Source of the DNA: Oscheius tipulae
Taxonomy: Eukaryota; Nematoda; Chromadorea; Rhabditida; Rhabditidae
Assembly (NCBI GenBank): GCA_037178975.1
Contig: JASJZH010000004.1
Span: 2,356,001-2,420,000, forward strand
Length of the DNA: 64,000 nt
Reading direction: 5' to 3'
Positions 33,501 to 56,742 of this stretch are shown one piece after another (the first letter of the stretch is position 1; each line of letters begins with the position of its first letter). The translations under genes and the position numbers were made by a program. The notes below the pieces were generated by a model that was given only the letters and a program-made list of their open reading frames with translations, was not told where the DNA came from and did no database searches.

Positions 33501-33754
33501 AGCGAAGTGGCTTGTAGATTGTCGTGTCGAAACGAGAGAAATCTTTCAGAATCCGTTGTTGTCCGGGGGCGATCCTTTAATATCTCAGGCCGGAGCTCAC
33601 CCTTCCCCACACATCAACCAAATGAGTCCCGATATCCAGGTACCCTCTGTCTCTTCGTGTCTCTTGACTCACATCAAAATTTCAGTGGGATCAGGCCGGC
33701 TTCTCGCCCGACGGCCACAACGGCATGCATCAACAACATATGGACTATTCATAA
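22749..33754 (+). CDS. hlh-30: TFEB/MITF-family bHLH-leucine zipper transcription factor (HLH-30)
   Basis: The common 3' exons are 30883-30963, 31111-31188, 32046-32130, 32405-32581, 32621-32844, 32890-33030, 33154-33298, 33363-33433, 33550-33639 and 33686-33754, all phase-consistent. They encode the MiT acidic helix ([15 protein letters not shown]) and a complete b[23 protein letters not shown], the loop, and [16 protein letters not shown], with the His-Glu-Arg contacts for E-box/CLEAR DNA. A leucine-zipper-like stretch follows, then a Gln/Ser/Pro-rich tail to TAA at 33752-33754. TFEB proteins drive lysosome and autophagy genes, and HLH-30 is the nematode member. 5' exons with phase-0 ends are 22749-22841 + 22887-22944 + 23396-23484, 27129-27203, 28042-28188 and 30615-30821; several are alternative starts, and which combine is not known. 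Four upstream kilobases show no other gene. Confidence 0.9.
23485..27128 (+). other. Long 5' intron of HLH-30
   Basis: About 3.6 kb between 5' exons. It is G/A- and C/T-skewed in patches (short CT runs near 24680) and holds no gene I can support. Open frames here lack motifs and splice signals. It may carry enhancers for the alternative promoters. Confidence 0.3.
27129..27203 (+). CDS. hlh-30: Candidate alternative first exon of HLH-30
   Basis: ATG followed by 24 further codons ([20 protein letters not shown]...) to a GTAAG donor in phase 0, which fits the phase-0 start of the exon at 30883. No clear acceptor stands right before the ATG, so a start exon is more likely than an internal one. 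Confidence 0.45.
27330..27421 (+). repeat. tRNA-derived SINE-like element (copy 1)
   Basis: Has an A-box-like TAGCTCAGTGG, a B-box-like GGTTCAATTCC about 35 bases on, and a tail CGATGTTTTTCGGTTTTCC shared with the copy at 31563. The would-be acceptor stem does not pair, so it is not a functional tRNA gene. It lies in an HLH-30 intron. Confidence 0.6.
28042..28188 (+). CDS. hlh-30: Candidate 5' exon of HLH-30 (internal or alternative start)
   Basis: Forty-nine open codons ([20 protein letters not shown]...) bounded by an acceptor-like TTGCAG immediately before the ATG and a GT donor, both phase 0. It can be a trans-spliced first exon or an internal exon joined to the one ending at 23484. Confidence 0.55.
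28189..30614 (+). other. HLH-30 intron with many CT/GA runs
   Basis: No other gene supported. CT/GA dinucleotide runs occur at about 28818-28832, 29680-29698 and 29813-29826, and short ones elsewhere. Such GAGA-type tracts cluster around the alternative start exons. Confidence 0.4.
30564..30590. repeat. CT microsatellite just upstream of an HLH-30 start exon
   Basis: About 13 CT units ending 24 bases before the ATG at 30615. Confidence 0.8.
30615..30821 (+). CDS. hlh-30: Candidate alternative first exon of HLH-30
   Basis: ATG at 30615 opens 69 codons in phase 0 to a GT donor ([20 protein letters not shown]...), just 61 bases before the common exon at 30883. The peptide is basic and Ser/Pro-rich. 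Position and phase support use as an alternative N-terminus. Confidence 0.55.
31563..31662 (+). repeat. tRNA-derived SINE-like element (copy 2)
   Basis: Carries an A-box-like CCAGCCGGTAGCGCG, a B-box GGTTCGATCCC, and the same CGACGTTTTCCGATTTCC tail as copy 1. The 5' GGCCCAT has no pairing partner at the 3' end, so a working tRNA is unlikely. Located in an HLH-30 intron. Confidence 0.6.
32184..32204. repeat. GA microsatellite in an HLH-30 intron
   Basis: Ten GA units directly after a TCC, within the intron 32131-32404. Confidence 0.85.
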
Positions 33755-35456
33755 GTCCTCTGTCCTCCATTTTTTTTCTTGAGCGCTAGGGACATGTTTT
33801 TTCGGCAGGGAGTTCTCCTCTCTCTCCCTGCTCTTTATGGTTTTTCTCGCACACACACACACAAAATTCGGGTCCCATGCGACAGGAAGTGTAATTGTTG
33901 TGTACATTTTGTCTCTCTCTCTCTCATATTTTTGTCCCCCACATTTAGGAGCCATGTCCCCCTTTTTTTCTCTCTCTCTGTCTGTAGATCCATTCGTGTA
34001 CATACCTTTGCTTATTTTTGTGTTGAAAAGAGTCTATTATGCTGTACAGTTTTCCAATTTTAGTGTCCTCCTCCTCTCTCTCTCCTTCCTCATCTCTCGA
34101 CCCGATTCAGACTCTAACAGGTGTTCTTCTTCCTTTTAGGCGGTTTTCTGTTCTCGTTATTTCCTCGCTGGCGTGGAACTGCCCCATTTTTGAATTCTTT
34201 CTATCAGTTACTGCCCAATTGAGAGTTCCACTTCATTCGGGGAAAGAGCGGGAGCGCCCTCTCTGTATCTAATTGTGTCTGGAGACAATCCGAGTCTCCA
34301 TCCCCACTCTCACGGAGGTTGTAAATAGCATCATCCGCCGATAAAGTGTACATAAAGAGACAAATGGTTTGATTTGCATCGGGGAGTTCGGCGACGGGGA
34401 GGTACTTTGGTTGAATGCTGAACTGCATGATCTCCAAAAGAAGGAAGTCAAAAGTTTCTCGTCGTCCTGAAGATTGCCACATCTAAAAGGAAAGGGACAC
34501 CAACTTTGACCTGAACTGAATCTTGTGATATGTACTGAATTTGTGTCCTATAATTTTGGTCCTACACTCACCCCCGGCTTCCAACGTGAGGACTGCGAAG
34601 ATGCCAGATTGAAAATTTTAACTCCTCTCCTGCCTACGTGCCCGATAAGATATTCATGCCTCCTAGTCTAACTGTTGAGTAAATGGCCAATTCAAACATA
34701 TGGATGCATACTCTAACTAGCCAAGCTGTTCTATAGAAACAATTTTTCGAATTTTTCACGCTTCCAACTCTTTCCCCGTAATGGCAAGATGACGGATTAT
34801 TGATATAATCATGTTAAATTAAGTTTATTGTTATTACCTCTATACTTTTGATACACCAAAAATTGACATGTCAAGAGGCTATCTTTAACTACTAGCGAAG
34901 AAAAAATCGGATCGTTTTGGGATTAAGGGTTTTGAATACCGGGGCAAACGATGATGGATGCCGATTTCCCTGAAAGCGCATTCCTTTGGCTGTACAACTC
35001 AATTTTGGGACCCCTATAGATATTCTACGTACTGTATAAACTGTCTACATTCCATCTGTTGTATCCTGGTCATGGACAAGAAGCGTGAGGCACTACTTGA
35101 TTGGGTTGGACAAGACAGGGGCTGGAACCTTCTAGTCGTTCTACACACTGAAAAGAGTCAGTATTGAACTCCAAAGTACTAAAGAAATATATCGACTCTG
35201 GAGCTGTCGAGAATGAACTCTGAACACTGACAAAATCTCTTCCACAGGAGACCAGAGCAGTCATTTTCTTCTTCTCAACCTTCTACAGATTCTGCTTGGG
35301 AGACGACAGTATCATTTTTCAGCGGATTTGCTCGAATAATTTCTCGAAGTTCCCCTAATTACCAAGTTAGAGAGTACAAAACTTTTGGTTTGGAACACAC
35401 AATTAGTAAACTTTTATACTTCGAATAGAAGATCCTCTATAGTTCTACTCTCCCGG
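33755..35456. other. HLH-30 3' UTR and intergenic DNA
   Basis: The first ~500 bases are C/T-rich with short CA and CT runs (for example 33850-33863, 33911-33924) and look like 3' UTR. From about 34500 on the sequence is A/T-richer without coding potential. Confidence 0.35.
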
Positions 35457-36440
35457 ATGGGGTCATCGGTTTCTTCTCCTACTGGTAGGTTTCTCCTTGT
35501 CTCGTCTACCAACTTCTCGATTCTAGTCTGGGCCCAATGGACTGTACCCTGGTTGCAGATTCTCCTCTTTGGTGGTTTCGGCTTCATGCTGTGCGGAAAG
35601 AAGAAGAACGCTCCGAAGATGACTGCCGGCGAGACAGCATCGATGAGAACGATCATAGCTCCACCCCCTCCTCCTCCAGCGCCCATGTTGAAGGCAGACA
35701 GTGGGAAGAAGAAGTCGAAGAAGTCGGAAGCGGACAAGCCGAAGGAGACTCCACCAGTTGTTCAGCCTGTGGCAACGAAGGAGAAAGAAAAGGAGGAGGC
35801 GGACGACAAGGAGGAAAAGAACGAACTGTTCAACGATGCTGTCGTGGAGAAGATGAACAGCTACAAGAAGGACGGTCTTCATCTGTCCGTCTTGACCGAG
35901 AAGACGGAAGAGAAGAAGAGTGTTAACCCAACGTCCGAAGTCAGGAAGGCCTCGGAAGTGAAAAAGCCGGAGAGTCAGTTGAAGACGGCCAGTGTCAAGG
36001 AGTCAGCGAAGGAAGAGGACAAGGAAAACGAGAAGAGGGACGAAGACAAGAAGGAGCCGAAAGAAGAAGAAAAGAAGCCAGTAGTTGACAAGAAGGGCAA
36101 ATTAGGAGGTAGAGGGCTCGAGGTTGAGCCGACAGAACTCCGTTGGACTTCGGAATCGGACCAGCAGACTTTCAAGGCCACAAACACGACGGACAAGAGA
36201 CTCGTCTACAAGGTCAAGACCTCCGATGCTGTCGTGTTCAGTGTGCTTCCTAATCTCGGCTTTCTCTCCGAGCACGAAAGTGTCTCGGTCAGTGTGCTTA
36301 GAGCTGAAGCCCCGATGAAGGAGGCCCAACTGATTGTCGTCTATTGCGAGGCAACAGCCGAGGACAAGGAGCCGCAGGAGGTCTTCAAGAGACACTCCGA
36401 ACAACATCACCACTCGACGATCAAGATGCTCCAGAAATAA
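35457..36440 (+). CDS. Membrane-anchored protein with C-terminal MSP (major sperm protein) domain
   Basis: From ATG 35457 the frame gives 327 residues. A 42-base in-frame segment (35487-35528, GTAGGT...TTCTAG) looks like an intron and removing it leaves 313 residues; either form stays open. A membrane helix (WTVPWLQILLFGGFGFMLC) near the N-terminus is followed by KKK, a polyproline run, and a long Lys/Glu linker. The C-terminal ~110 residues form an MSP/VAP-like beta sandwich: LEVEPTELRWT, QTFKATNTTDKRLVYKVKT, then FSVLPNLGFLSEHESVSVSV. VAP proteins bind FFAT motifs through this domain, but they are anchored at the C-terminus, the opposite of this one. Nematodes carry many MSP-domain proteins. 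Binding partner unknown. Confidence 0.78.
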   Translation: MGSSVSSPTGRFLLVSSTNFSILVWAQWTVPWLQILLFGGFGFMLCGKKKNAPKMTAGETASMRTIIAPPPPPPAPMLKADSGKKKSKKSEADKPKETPPVVQPVATKEKEKEEADDKEEKNELFNDAVVEKMNSYKKDGLHLSVLTEKTEEKKSVNPTSEVRKASEVKKPESQLKTASVKESAKEEDKENEKRDEDKKEPKEEEKKPVVDKKGKLGGRGLEVEPTELRWTSESDQQTFKATNTTDKRLVYKVKTSDAVVFSVLPNLGFLSEHESVSVSVLRAEAPMKEAQLIVVYCEATAEDKEPQEVFKRHSEQHHHSTIKMLQK

Positions 36441-37752
36441 ACGGTAGTTTACTCTCACACCTTTCTCTTATCTTCGTTTGGAGGGCTTTCCGGTTTAATA
36501 AACCAAGAACTCCCACAGCTCCGATCTTTCATGTCTTTGTCCTGGACAGAACACACGCGCATGTGCTCCGGAAGTAGTCTACCTGATACAGGCAAGCTAC
36601 GTAGGCAAGATAAGGTGGGAACTTGAAAGCAGGAATTTATAGGGCCAGAACAAAGGGGTCAGTGTTTGAAATGCCTTTGTATTGATATACAACTTGATGA
36701 ATCTTGTTGGGGACCGCCATAAAGACATTAAATTTTAAGAGAGGACGAATAGACCAGGCTAAAACACAATTAATATGGTGTACTCTGTGAATGGCCTCCT
36801 ATAAGCGTAGAGGACGGTATATGATCAGTTGGAGGAGATTCTAGAGGTCGGGAGGTCAGTAGGAAGTCCGAAGAGTTCTTCGCTTGACCGTCTACGGTCT
36901 TCTGTAGAGCTCTGGAGTAAACTCTTTGGCACAGAACTTTCTTGACTATCGGCTGGCTTCGGACCGATCAGAACTGGCCACTTCTCTTCTCTGGAAGCTG
37001 GTCAAGAGTCTGGAATAGTATCCGTCAGGTACCAGACGGAACTGATCAATTGAGTGTTGCTTCACGAACTAAATAGAGACCCGAGATAACTGTCTCATTG
37101 TCTCACTTTCGTATTCTTATCCGATCTTGAGACTACATTAAAGGATCGTTTCTGTTTCAACTATCTACTTTCATACTGTCTTCCATATCGGTGTCCTAGC
37201 CTTCTTGTCTTCTGCCGTCAAAAGTATGATACCTTTCTTTTTTCGACTGTTTCACTACGGTTTCTTCCAATAGTAGAGTTCTTTGAAGAAATGGAGAATC
37301 GAACCTTGAGAGGCAGCCGTTTAGTATCTGGGAGAGCACATTTGAGTAGAAGTTGATTAGGATACTACTGTAAAGGCACCACTAGCCTCTCCCATAATTG
37401 AGCCTAATCCTCCTTCAGGTCGGTTCTCCTTTGCCTTGAGCAAGGAAGAAAGCGAGTCATTACCGACTCTTTTCGTTGTCTTTCTCTCCGAAATGGAATG
37501 ACTCCACACTGCTGGAAGACAATTATTTCAATAACAAATCAGTCGTTTTGTCTGCACGTACTATTCTAGTCGTCTTTCTTCTTGAAATTTCAACGACTAA
37601 TAGCTTTGTCAGAGAGCAACCGCCTTTATTTAGGCATTCGATAATTGCTTTTGTTCTTTCCATTTTGGTTGAGGGTCGCGTTAGAAAAGCGGGAAATTTT
37701 TTACAGTCACCAGCTGTCTCAAGACTTCTCACAGAACAAGCCATTTTTAGGA
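36441..37752. other. Intergenic region upstream of the CSL gene
   Basis: No gene supported. A poly(A) hexamer (AATAAA near 36497) ends the MSP gene. Open frames near 37476-37895 overlap the first CSL exon in other frames and are discarded. Confidence 0.35.
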
Positions 37753-45850
<8,098 letters not shown>

Positions 45851-46025
45851 TCTCCACCCGAGTGTACTCCCTCCCTCTCTGTTTCCTTTTCCTGGTGTTG
45901 CTCCTTCTCTCCCGATCATAATCCTATTTTCTTCCTGCTCTGTATCTGTCGGATAAATATTTATTGCTTCTTTTTCGTTTTTGAATGAGGAAGATGGGGG
46001 TGGACAAGTTCGGGTGCCTGATCGG

Positions 46026-50554
<4,529 letters not shown>

Positions 50555-50777
50555 TTCCCGCCAAATGTTCCCTTCTCTGTGATTCCTTCCCCGTGATCAG
50601 CAATGAATGTGATCTGCCTCGTTGTGAGTGTGGCAAAAGACCTCTTTGGTCCAGTGACAAGTCGTTCGGCCAGCGCGAGCAGGGTCGATGGATCGGTCCC
50701 GCGGCAATGAAGAACAACTCTTTCCTTTCTCCACTTTCCTACTAAACCATGGAGAGACCTGGAAACTGAGCCTATTT

Positions 50778-52689
50778 TTATTCATTTTTCCTTTTTGAGA
50801 CAGCTTTTCGACTAGAACAAAGGCAAGAAAATATTTTGTAAATGACGTAGAAAGACGTGAAAATGACTGCGAAGAGAAGGGCAAAAACGTCGAGGTTGAA
50901 GTAGACGATCGTGTTCAGACGTGACCCCTGAAATAGCATCTCTAACCAAAAGGAGAGTAAAAGTACCTGAACGTGGAGCTCCTCCAAAACACCATTGTTT
51001 ATGGCAAACTCTGTCCATTTGACAAGTCTCTCCTCGGGAGACATTGGCTTCTCCATCATCAGTTTCTTTATCCGGAGAGCATTCTTCTTGTACCTAGAGG
51101 ACAGTCAGCAGTCTCCTGGTCATTCTCACCGATCGTCTCCAATCATCTCCTTGACCGTGTTGAACAGTCTCTCTTCCGTGAGCTCCCGCTTGAGAATGAC
51201 CTTTCCGATGGCTCTTCTCTCCACATTTCTACCGTTTCTGAATTGATCAGCAAAGACGGGAATGACGACCACCGGAACTCCTCGAAGATTTGCCTCTGTC
51301 AGTCCATTCAGACCGCCGTGCATGACGAAGAGCTTCAATCTGGGATGGCCTAGAATACCTAACTTTGACGGACAATCTGGTGGATACCAAGGATATCACT
51401 CTGGGGAAGCCACTCGACCAAGTCGACGTTGATAAGACTGTTGAAATAGGCCTGGCTGGTCGTATCTCCTGTGAATCAGGTGTATAAAGAAGAAAGATGA
51501 GTCGAACCTTTAGCAATCTTGACCACGAAATGGTACTGTGGCATCCTTCTGACCAGTCCAGCTACAGCCTTCTTCTTCGTCTCGTCCAATGAATGAAAGT
51601 TGGCTATTGAGCCAAGAGAAAAGACAATGACGCCCTCTCGCCCCTTGCCCATGATCTTCTCAAACTCATCGGTCAAAGGCTGCGGCTTCTTCACTCCCAA
51701 TCCCCCAATGTAAACATTTTTGTGGATGATGGGACGAGGCAGATCGAACATCTCGTCGGCGTTCACAAAACACAGGCTCGCATTGGCAGCAATGTCTCTG
51801 ACATTCGGGAAGTCGGGAGAGACGTGTTGACGGAACACCTGGATCCTTTTCATGTTTCAAGATATCGAAAACCAACCTCGGTGACCAAGTCCGTACCCGT
51901 TCTGTGGATGTAAATCGCCCCAATGTACATGTAGAGATTGAAGGCCCGGTCCCAGAAGGACATAATGTCTCCATTGTCGTTCTCCTCGATAGTCGGCACA
52001 TAGCTGGCGGGAGCGGGAATTCCTAATGGTGAATTATCGGTTGAACCAAGGTAACATACCCAAATTGTAACTGACAGCATCCATTATCGGTGTGCTCGAT
52101 ACCCAGATGAGATTCTGAATGCCCAGGTAGCGAATGACCCCGACTCCACAGAGATCAATCTGTTCCGTGAAGGCAATATCAAAGCCGTAGTTTTTGAGGA
52201 CATCCATCTCTCCTTTTCTCTTCATTATGGCTAGAATTGAATGGTAATAAGCCTAAAAATATACTCACAGTCACACATTTCCTGAATACTGTACTCAAAG
52301 TCGATTCGGTCCTGGAAACTGAGTCGGTCCGAGGCTAATACATACGCGTCTGATCCCAGTAGGTCGGTCTCGAATCTCTTGTCTGAAAGAGAAGATCTGA
52401 AAGTGTGGGTAAAATGTCTTACTGACACTCTTCATGTGAATGACCTTTGCCTTCTTGATGACCTTTGGTGTGAAGGCCGAGGCGGCTTCGAAGTATTCCG
52501 GGATGAAAACTGTCTGAACGTGTATTCAAATCAGTCAACTCAAACATGACCAACCACATCATGGCCTGCCTCTGTCAAAGTGTCCGCAATCCTACCATTG
52601 GAAATAATGTGACTAGTTGAGATCGATGGACTATATACAAGTATTTTAGCCGATTCTACGCCTAGGAATAGGAGGAAGAAAATAAGCAT
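50778..52689 (-). CDS. UDP-glucuronosyltransferase (GT1 family)
   Basis: Multi-exon gene on the minus strand. It starts with signal peptide MLIFFLLFLGVESAKILVYS, typical of ER-luminal UGTs, then the acceptor-binding half (SHIISNGRIADTLTEAGHDV, with the His of the catalytic dyad expected in SHI). The donor-binding half contains GVIVFSLGS and the UGT signature core: 'WLPQ-SDILG' and 'HGGLNGLTEA...GVPVVVIPVFADQ..N'. Near the C-terminus a membrane helix (about FALLFAVIFTSFYVIYKIF) is followed by a Lys/Arg tail, as in membrane-bound UGTs. These conjugate glucuronic acid or glucose to lipophilic toxins and hormones. The usual H-x-G-x-x-S is H-G-G-x-x-G here, a common nematode variant. Substrate unknown. 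Exon limits between segments were placed by eye. Confidence 0.88.
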
Positions 52690-53042
52690 CTGGAAGACCC
52701 GTTGCTGACAGCCACTCGGCCGTTATCTTATCACTCCGCAGACTGAAAGGTAACAACAATTTATGCCAATTGGTCAAAAGTGAGAGAGCGTGAAAGGAAG
52801 AATCGAAAACGAAACTGGTTTTCCAGCCCCGGTCCGAATTTTGATTCGATGAGACATACAAGAAGAACAAAACACGGGAAAAGAGACGGGCAACTTGGAG
52901 TGAGAGAGTGATCTCGACCGCGCTCGACCCTTTTATTTGGTTTTCGCGACTTTGTGCTAATCGTGTCCGACGTGCCCTTCGAGTATTGTAGACTACACGC
53001 TGAACCTTGGTCTCATTGTCTGGCCAGTGAGTACAAACAAGT
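52690..53042. other. UGT promoter region and 3' flank of the F-box gene
   Basis: No gene. The region upstream of the UGT start is A/C-rich, with an AAATAAAAGG TATA-like motif on the minus strand near 52925-52937. Confidence 0.3.
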
Positions 53043-54643
53043 TTATTGGTGGTCCCTATATTGGGAAAGATCTGCCTGTTTCATCAGTCTGTCCGCTTCC
53101 TCTTCAAGTGAAACCAATGTGTTCTTCGTGACCACTTCTCGTAGCATCTTGGCAATCGAGATCATGTCATCTTGGATCCGCTTCAGCAGACAAATTCTGT
53201 TGTTTTTGTGACAGTTCTCGATGAAGGAATGAAGAATGGAAGACCACTCCTCCTCAGGAGAGTCACTCATTGATTCATAGAGACTGCTACTGTCAACTAC
53301 CCGTCTATGGAGACCATCAGACTTCCCCAGAAGCATTGCGGAAATCTTTTCCACAAAATTATGCAGCCCTGCTGGTATCACTCGGAGGTTGATCTGAAGT
53401 TGATTGTATTGAAACAAGTCCTGTACTCACCCCAACATGACAGGAACTAGATCCATCCACCTTCAAGACGGTCAGCTTGATCAGCATGCTGAAGTTGTCT
53501 TCGCTGGAATAGACGAGAATTGAGTCTCCTCCCTAAAACCAGGATCATTCAATAACACAAACTAATACCAGATCGTCGTCATCGACAGTCTTGTGCTTCC
53601 TCCCATCCCAGATGGTCTTGAAAGGAAACAGTTTCGGCATCTCTCTGTAAGACTTCCAGTCGTAGATGTCCTCGATAACCGCAGTTTGATAGAACATTGA
53701 AAAAGTGTTCAGTCCAATCGGCTCTCCTGACAGATAGTCACAGTATATGCTCTAAATTTCTTGTTCAAAGATGTTTAGAGACCAAAGACCCAGATGCAAT
53801 GGGACATCATGGAGCGAAGGTTGTCCACAGAGTATGCTGGCTGCATCGAAAAGTCCAGACTGACTGAGGTGATATGACGAAGAGCCTCGATAAGATTTCC
53901 CGGAATAAGAGTGGCTTCGGATGTACTCAGCGCCAAGCTGGACAGCCTCTGAAAACATTTGACAGTGCTCTCAAGGAACCAACGTTGAAGGGAAAGCTAG
54001 AAAAGTGATCGAACTCGATAGTCGCCCTTCCACTGCTCGCTAATTTCAGTCTCTGGAACCGTCTGCAAGTCGCAGAAATCAGATGGACATCCGCGGGAAA
54101 GAAAACTTCTTGGAGGACAAGAAAGTCACAACTGACTCTCTGAAGAGTGTCCAGGAGCTTCTCTTTGACTCCTTGGTCAGCCTGGAACAAACTTATTCGT
54201 TGAATGTGTTTGATGAACCTGTTCAAAGAGCGACTGGTAATGTACTGTCCATTTTTCTTGATTTGTTACCCATGGATCTACCTGGAATCCAGTGAAATCA
54301 GCTTGTGAAGAATGAAAACTCACCGTTGAGATGATCAGTTGGTCGAAATGGACACCATGGATCCTCTCCCGGTCCGTGAAGTCCTCTTCCTGACTGATTT
54401 TTGTCCTCACAATGATTGACCCGCTTTGAATAATGACTATTCCCTCGATTCGTTTAGCCGAACAGGCAGTGTATCTCTTCCTCGTAATTATGTCATTGAG
54501 CCATTTACACGATCGACGAGCCCGAACCTGTGGGATCAGCTGGCTCTGAAAACAAATTGCGTTTTCGAGTACGGACTGCTCACCTTGGCCAAAATATCCT
54601 TTACACGTTCCTCTGGTAGTTCATAGAAAGGATAGAAATCCAT
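53043..54643 (-). CDS. F-box protein
   Basis: Multi-exon minus-strand gene. The N-terminus MDFYPFYELPEERVKDILAK, continued after a short intron by SQLIPQVRARRSCKWLNDII, has the F-box pattern: LP-E-x-x-x-x-IL, then R-x-x-C-K-W-L-x-x-I. The remaining ~400 residues have no recognised repeat or LRR/FTH signature. One segment reads 'HGVHFDQLIIS' and the final exon is rich in acidic and leucine residues and ends at TAA (complement of 53043-53045). F-box proteins serve as substrate receptors of SCF ubiquitin ligases, and nematodes carry large rapidly evolving families. The gene shares a ~315-base divergent intergenic region with small-gene copy B. Exon boundaries in the middle are approximate. Confidence 0.65.
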
Positions 54644-54958
54644 TGAGCGACAGAGAAAATAGCTAGGGAATGGAGGGACCGACAGCTGGTCAGGGTATTG
54701 ATCGACATCCTCGGATCACAGCGCGTCTTTTCGTAGAGTCTGGAAGTTTGGGACGACGGAAGAGCGTTTGAATGATACGGCATACCTTGGTTCCGAGTAG
54801 TCGAGACTTTCCACTCGCAGAAGCTAGTTAAAATATTTCTCAAATCAAGAATTCGAAACTTCAAATGGTAACTTTTATTTTTTCGGGCACCCTTTGACTT
54901 GCCGTGACAAGTTACCGTAACTCTTCCCCAATGAACCCAAGTCATTCGATCTCGGACG

Positions 54959-55366
54959 ATGGCAGAAGGGGTTGAAGAGGGGCCAGTCTCGTTCACGGAC
55001 ACCAATGCGGAGACGGGAGCTACGGGCAAGGGAACTAGCGGCTCGAACATGATGGATCTGCTGGGACAGCTGAAAAGGAAGGTGACGACGGGAGAGTCGA
55101 AGGAGGGCAAAAACGACACGAGCGAGAAGAAGAAGAAAAACACGAAGAAGGCCAAGGGAAAGAGCAAGTACAAGAGACGACATGACCGCTACGAGCCGGA
55201 GAACTACCTTCTTCGTGTCGAGGGAAGCATCTGCTGTGGAATGCTCATCAGTCTCGGACTCTTCGTCTTCTACAACGGCCTTGTCCTCCTCATCGTCATC
55301 ATTTGGAGCAAGGGGCAGATCCGTCATCTCCACAACAAGGAAGAAATCACGTACGATGCTCCATAG
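54959..55366 (+). CDS. Small single-pass membrane protein, copy B
   Basis: Intronless 135-residue frame, paralogue of 21859-22266. The shared layout is a polar Lys-rich N-terminus, KSKYKRRHDRYEPENYLLR, one membrane helix and the tail KEEITYDAP. From about residue 66 to the end the two proteins differ at one position only (Ala/Gly in the helix), while the first 60 residues hold the other 12 changes. An in-frame stop just upstream fixes the start at MAEG. AATAAA at 55373-55378 follows the stop at 55364-55366. The homology also covers about 120 bases upstream and over 200 bases downstream. No named family. Confidence 0.72.
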   Translation: MAEGVEEGPVSFTDTNAETGATGKGTSGSNMMDLLGQLKRKVTTGESKEGKNDTSEKKKKNTKKAKGKSKYKRRHDRYEPENYLLRVEGSICCGMLISLGLFVFYNGLVLLIVIIWSKGQIRHLHNKEEITYDAP

Positions 55367-55484
55367 ACCATCAATAAAGTGTCTCTAAGTCCGGGGCACT
55401 TGGGATTAGAGATTGAATAGAAGTTCTCGTTCGTGTCTTCTAAGCCTGAATCCCTCTATTAGCCTCTCTTTCCCCTTTGATGTC

Positions 55485-55703
55485 TCAGGTGTAAGTAGCA
55501 ACACTTTCTGCTGATGTGTCGTCTAAACTCTTCTGGTACAGGTAGTCTACCGCAGTTACGCCAAAAATGAACAGCGCTCTCCTTCTCAATACCTCTTCCT
55601 GTACTACCAAAGCTTGAGCTTCGGTCACTAAGTCCGGATCTTTCTTTCTCTTCGGGGGTGTTTCTAAGTCCGGGACACTTGTTCTTTTGTTGGGATTAGA
55701 CAC
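55485..55703 (-). CDS. Small hypothetical protein downstream of copy B
   Basis: A 72-codon frame, tail-to-tail with copy B, with a basic patch PPKRKKDPD and a C-terminal tail FGVTAVDYLYQKSLDDTSAE shared with the interrupted frame at 21567-21740. No splice signals are needed. The N-terminal parts of the two copies do not align, and one base change in six in the shared tail is silent. It may be a real small gene or only a frame carried along in the duplicated DNA. Confidence 0.35.
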   Translation of the reverse strand: MSNPNKRTSVPDLETPPKRKKDPDLVTEAQALVVQEEVLRRRALFIFGVTAVDYLYQKSLDDTSAESVATYT

Positions 55704-55705
55704 TC
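55658..55705 (+). repeat. Direct repeat of sequence 3' of copy B
   Basis: The segment around GTGTTTCTAAGTCCGGGACA resembles 55379-55412 (GTGTCTCTAAGTCCGGGGCA) and both are followed by GGGATTAGA. The repeat unit spacing is about 280 bases, suggesting a local duplication next to the gene duplication. Confidence 0.5.
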
Positions 55706-56742
55706 AAGGGACACTTTTCTTCTTAACGGGGTTGGATATGGTCTGTTGTACTTGTGTCGCCTGTCTCTCTGTGGCACCACTGGATTGCCAAACTTCAGTA
55801 GACTGCGTTGAAAGTAGTAGATACTTGAGTGCAGTTTTTTCTTGTCCCATCTTTTGTCTTGTTACTGAGATGGGTTCGAATCTTTGGCGAGTTTTTAATA
55901 CCTACTGTCTCTCTTCGAAACTCTTTGTGAAATTAGAGAGTAGAGGTCACTGCTGCTATGAGTCGCAATCTAATGCTGCGCACACAGCTGGTGTCTTGGC
56001 GCCAAAACAGAGATTTATAGGCTAGTCCACGCGATATACTGTTTGACAGTTTACTTCGATCACTTTTGATCGTCCGAGTTTGCAGCTTCTTCTCGGTTGC
56101 TGTCATGTGTGTACTTCTCACGAAGGTCCCCTCTAGTGACTTCCATTCCTTCTCCTATTTGGCCAGTCGAGCAGCAATGTAGGCTACAATTCAGATGACC
56201 ACGTGAGCAAACTGCTGTTTCTTCTAGATGGACGAGGCTCTCTGTTCCCGTAGTTCCAAGAAACATGCCTCGAGATCGGGAGCCTTGTACTGGGAGAAGA
56301 GACGGCTTGTTCAGGCTAATAACGAGCAGCTTGCCGTTCTCACAGCAGCTCGTTAAGTTGACTATAACTGGAGCCTAGATGTGGAAGACCATCAGCCAGA
56401 AGTCCTCGACAGTGTTTTCGAGTGGACCTGTGTGGCCACGTAGGTTTTGTCATGGTCTCGGAACTTGACCCAGTCTGAACATCAAAAGAAGTTGAATTAG
56501 GAAGAAGAGGCTCACTCTAGTAGGTTTCCTTCTGTTTTTCCGAAATTACAACTTCCCGCCAAGCGGTCTGGTCAATGTTAAAAGCGTCAGTTCAAATCTC
56601 GCTGTTTCGCGGAATCACAAGTTTGTCGCCTTCTGCTTGTTACTGAGGCCTTGAAATTTTTTTTACATTTTGTGTCATTTCTTCTCTTTCTGCTTCAATG
56701 ACGAAATACGCTAAAATATCATCAATTTAGTAGCTAAAACGA
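55706..56742. other. Intergenic region before the mitochondrial-type gene
   Basis: No gene supported. Open frames on the minus strand around 55933-56266 have no recognisable motif. Confidence 0.25.

Noticed and set aside
37270-37340. tRNA on the minus strand (GGTTCGATTCTCC)
   Set aside because: Only a B-box-like match; no A box or paired stems found.
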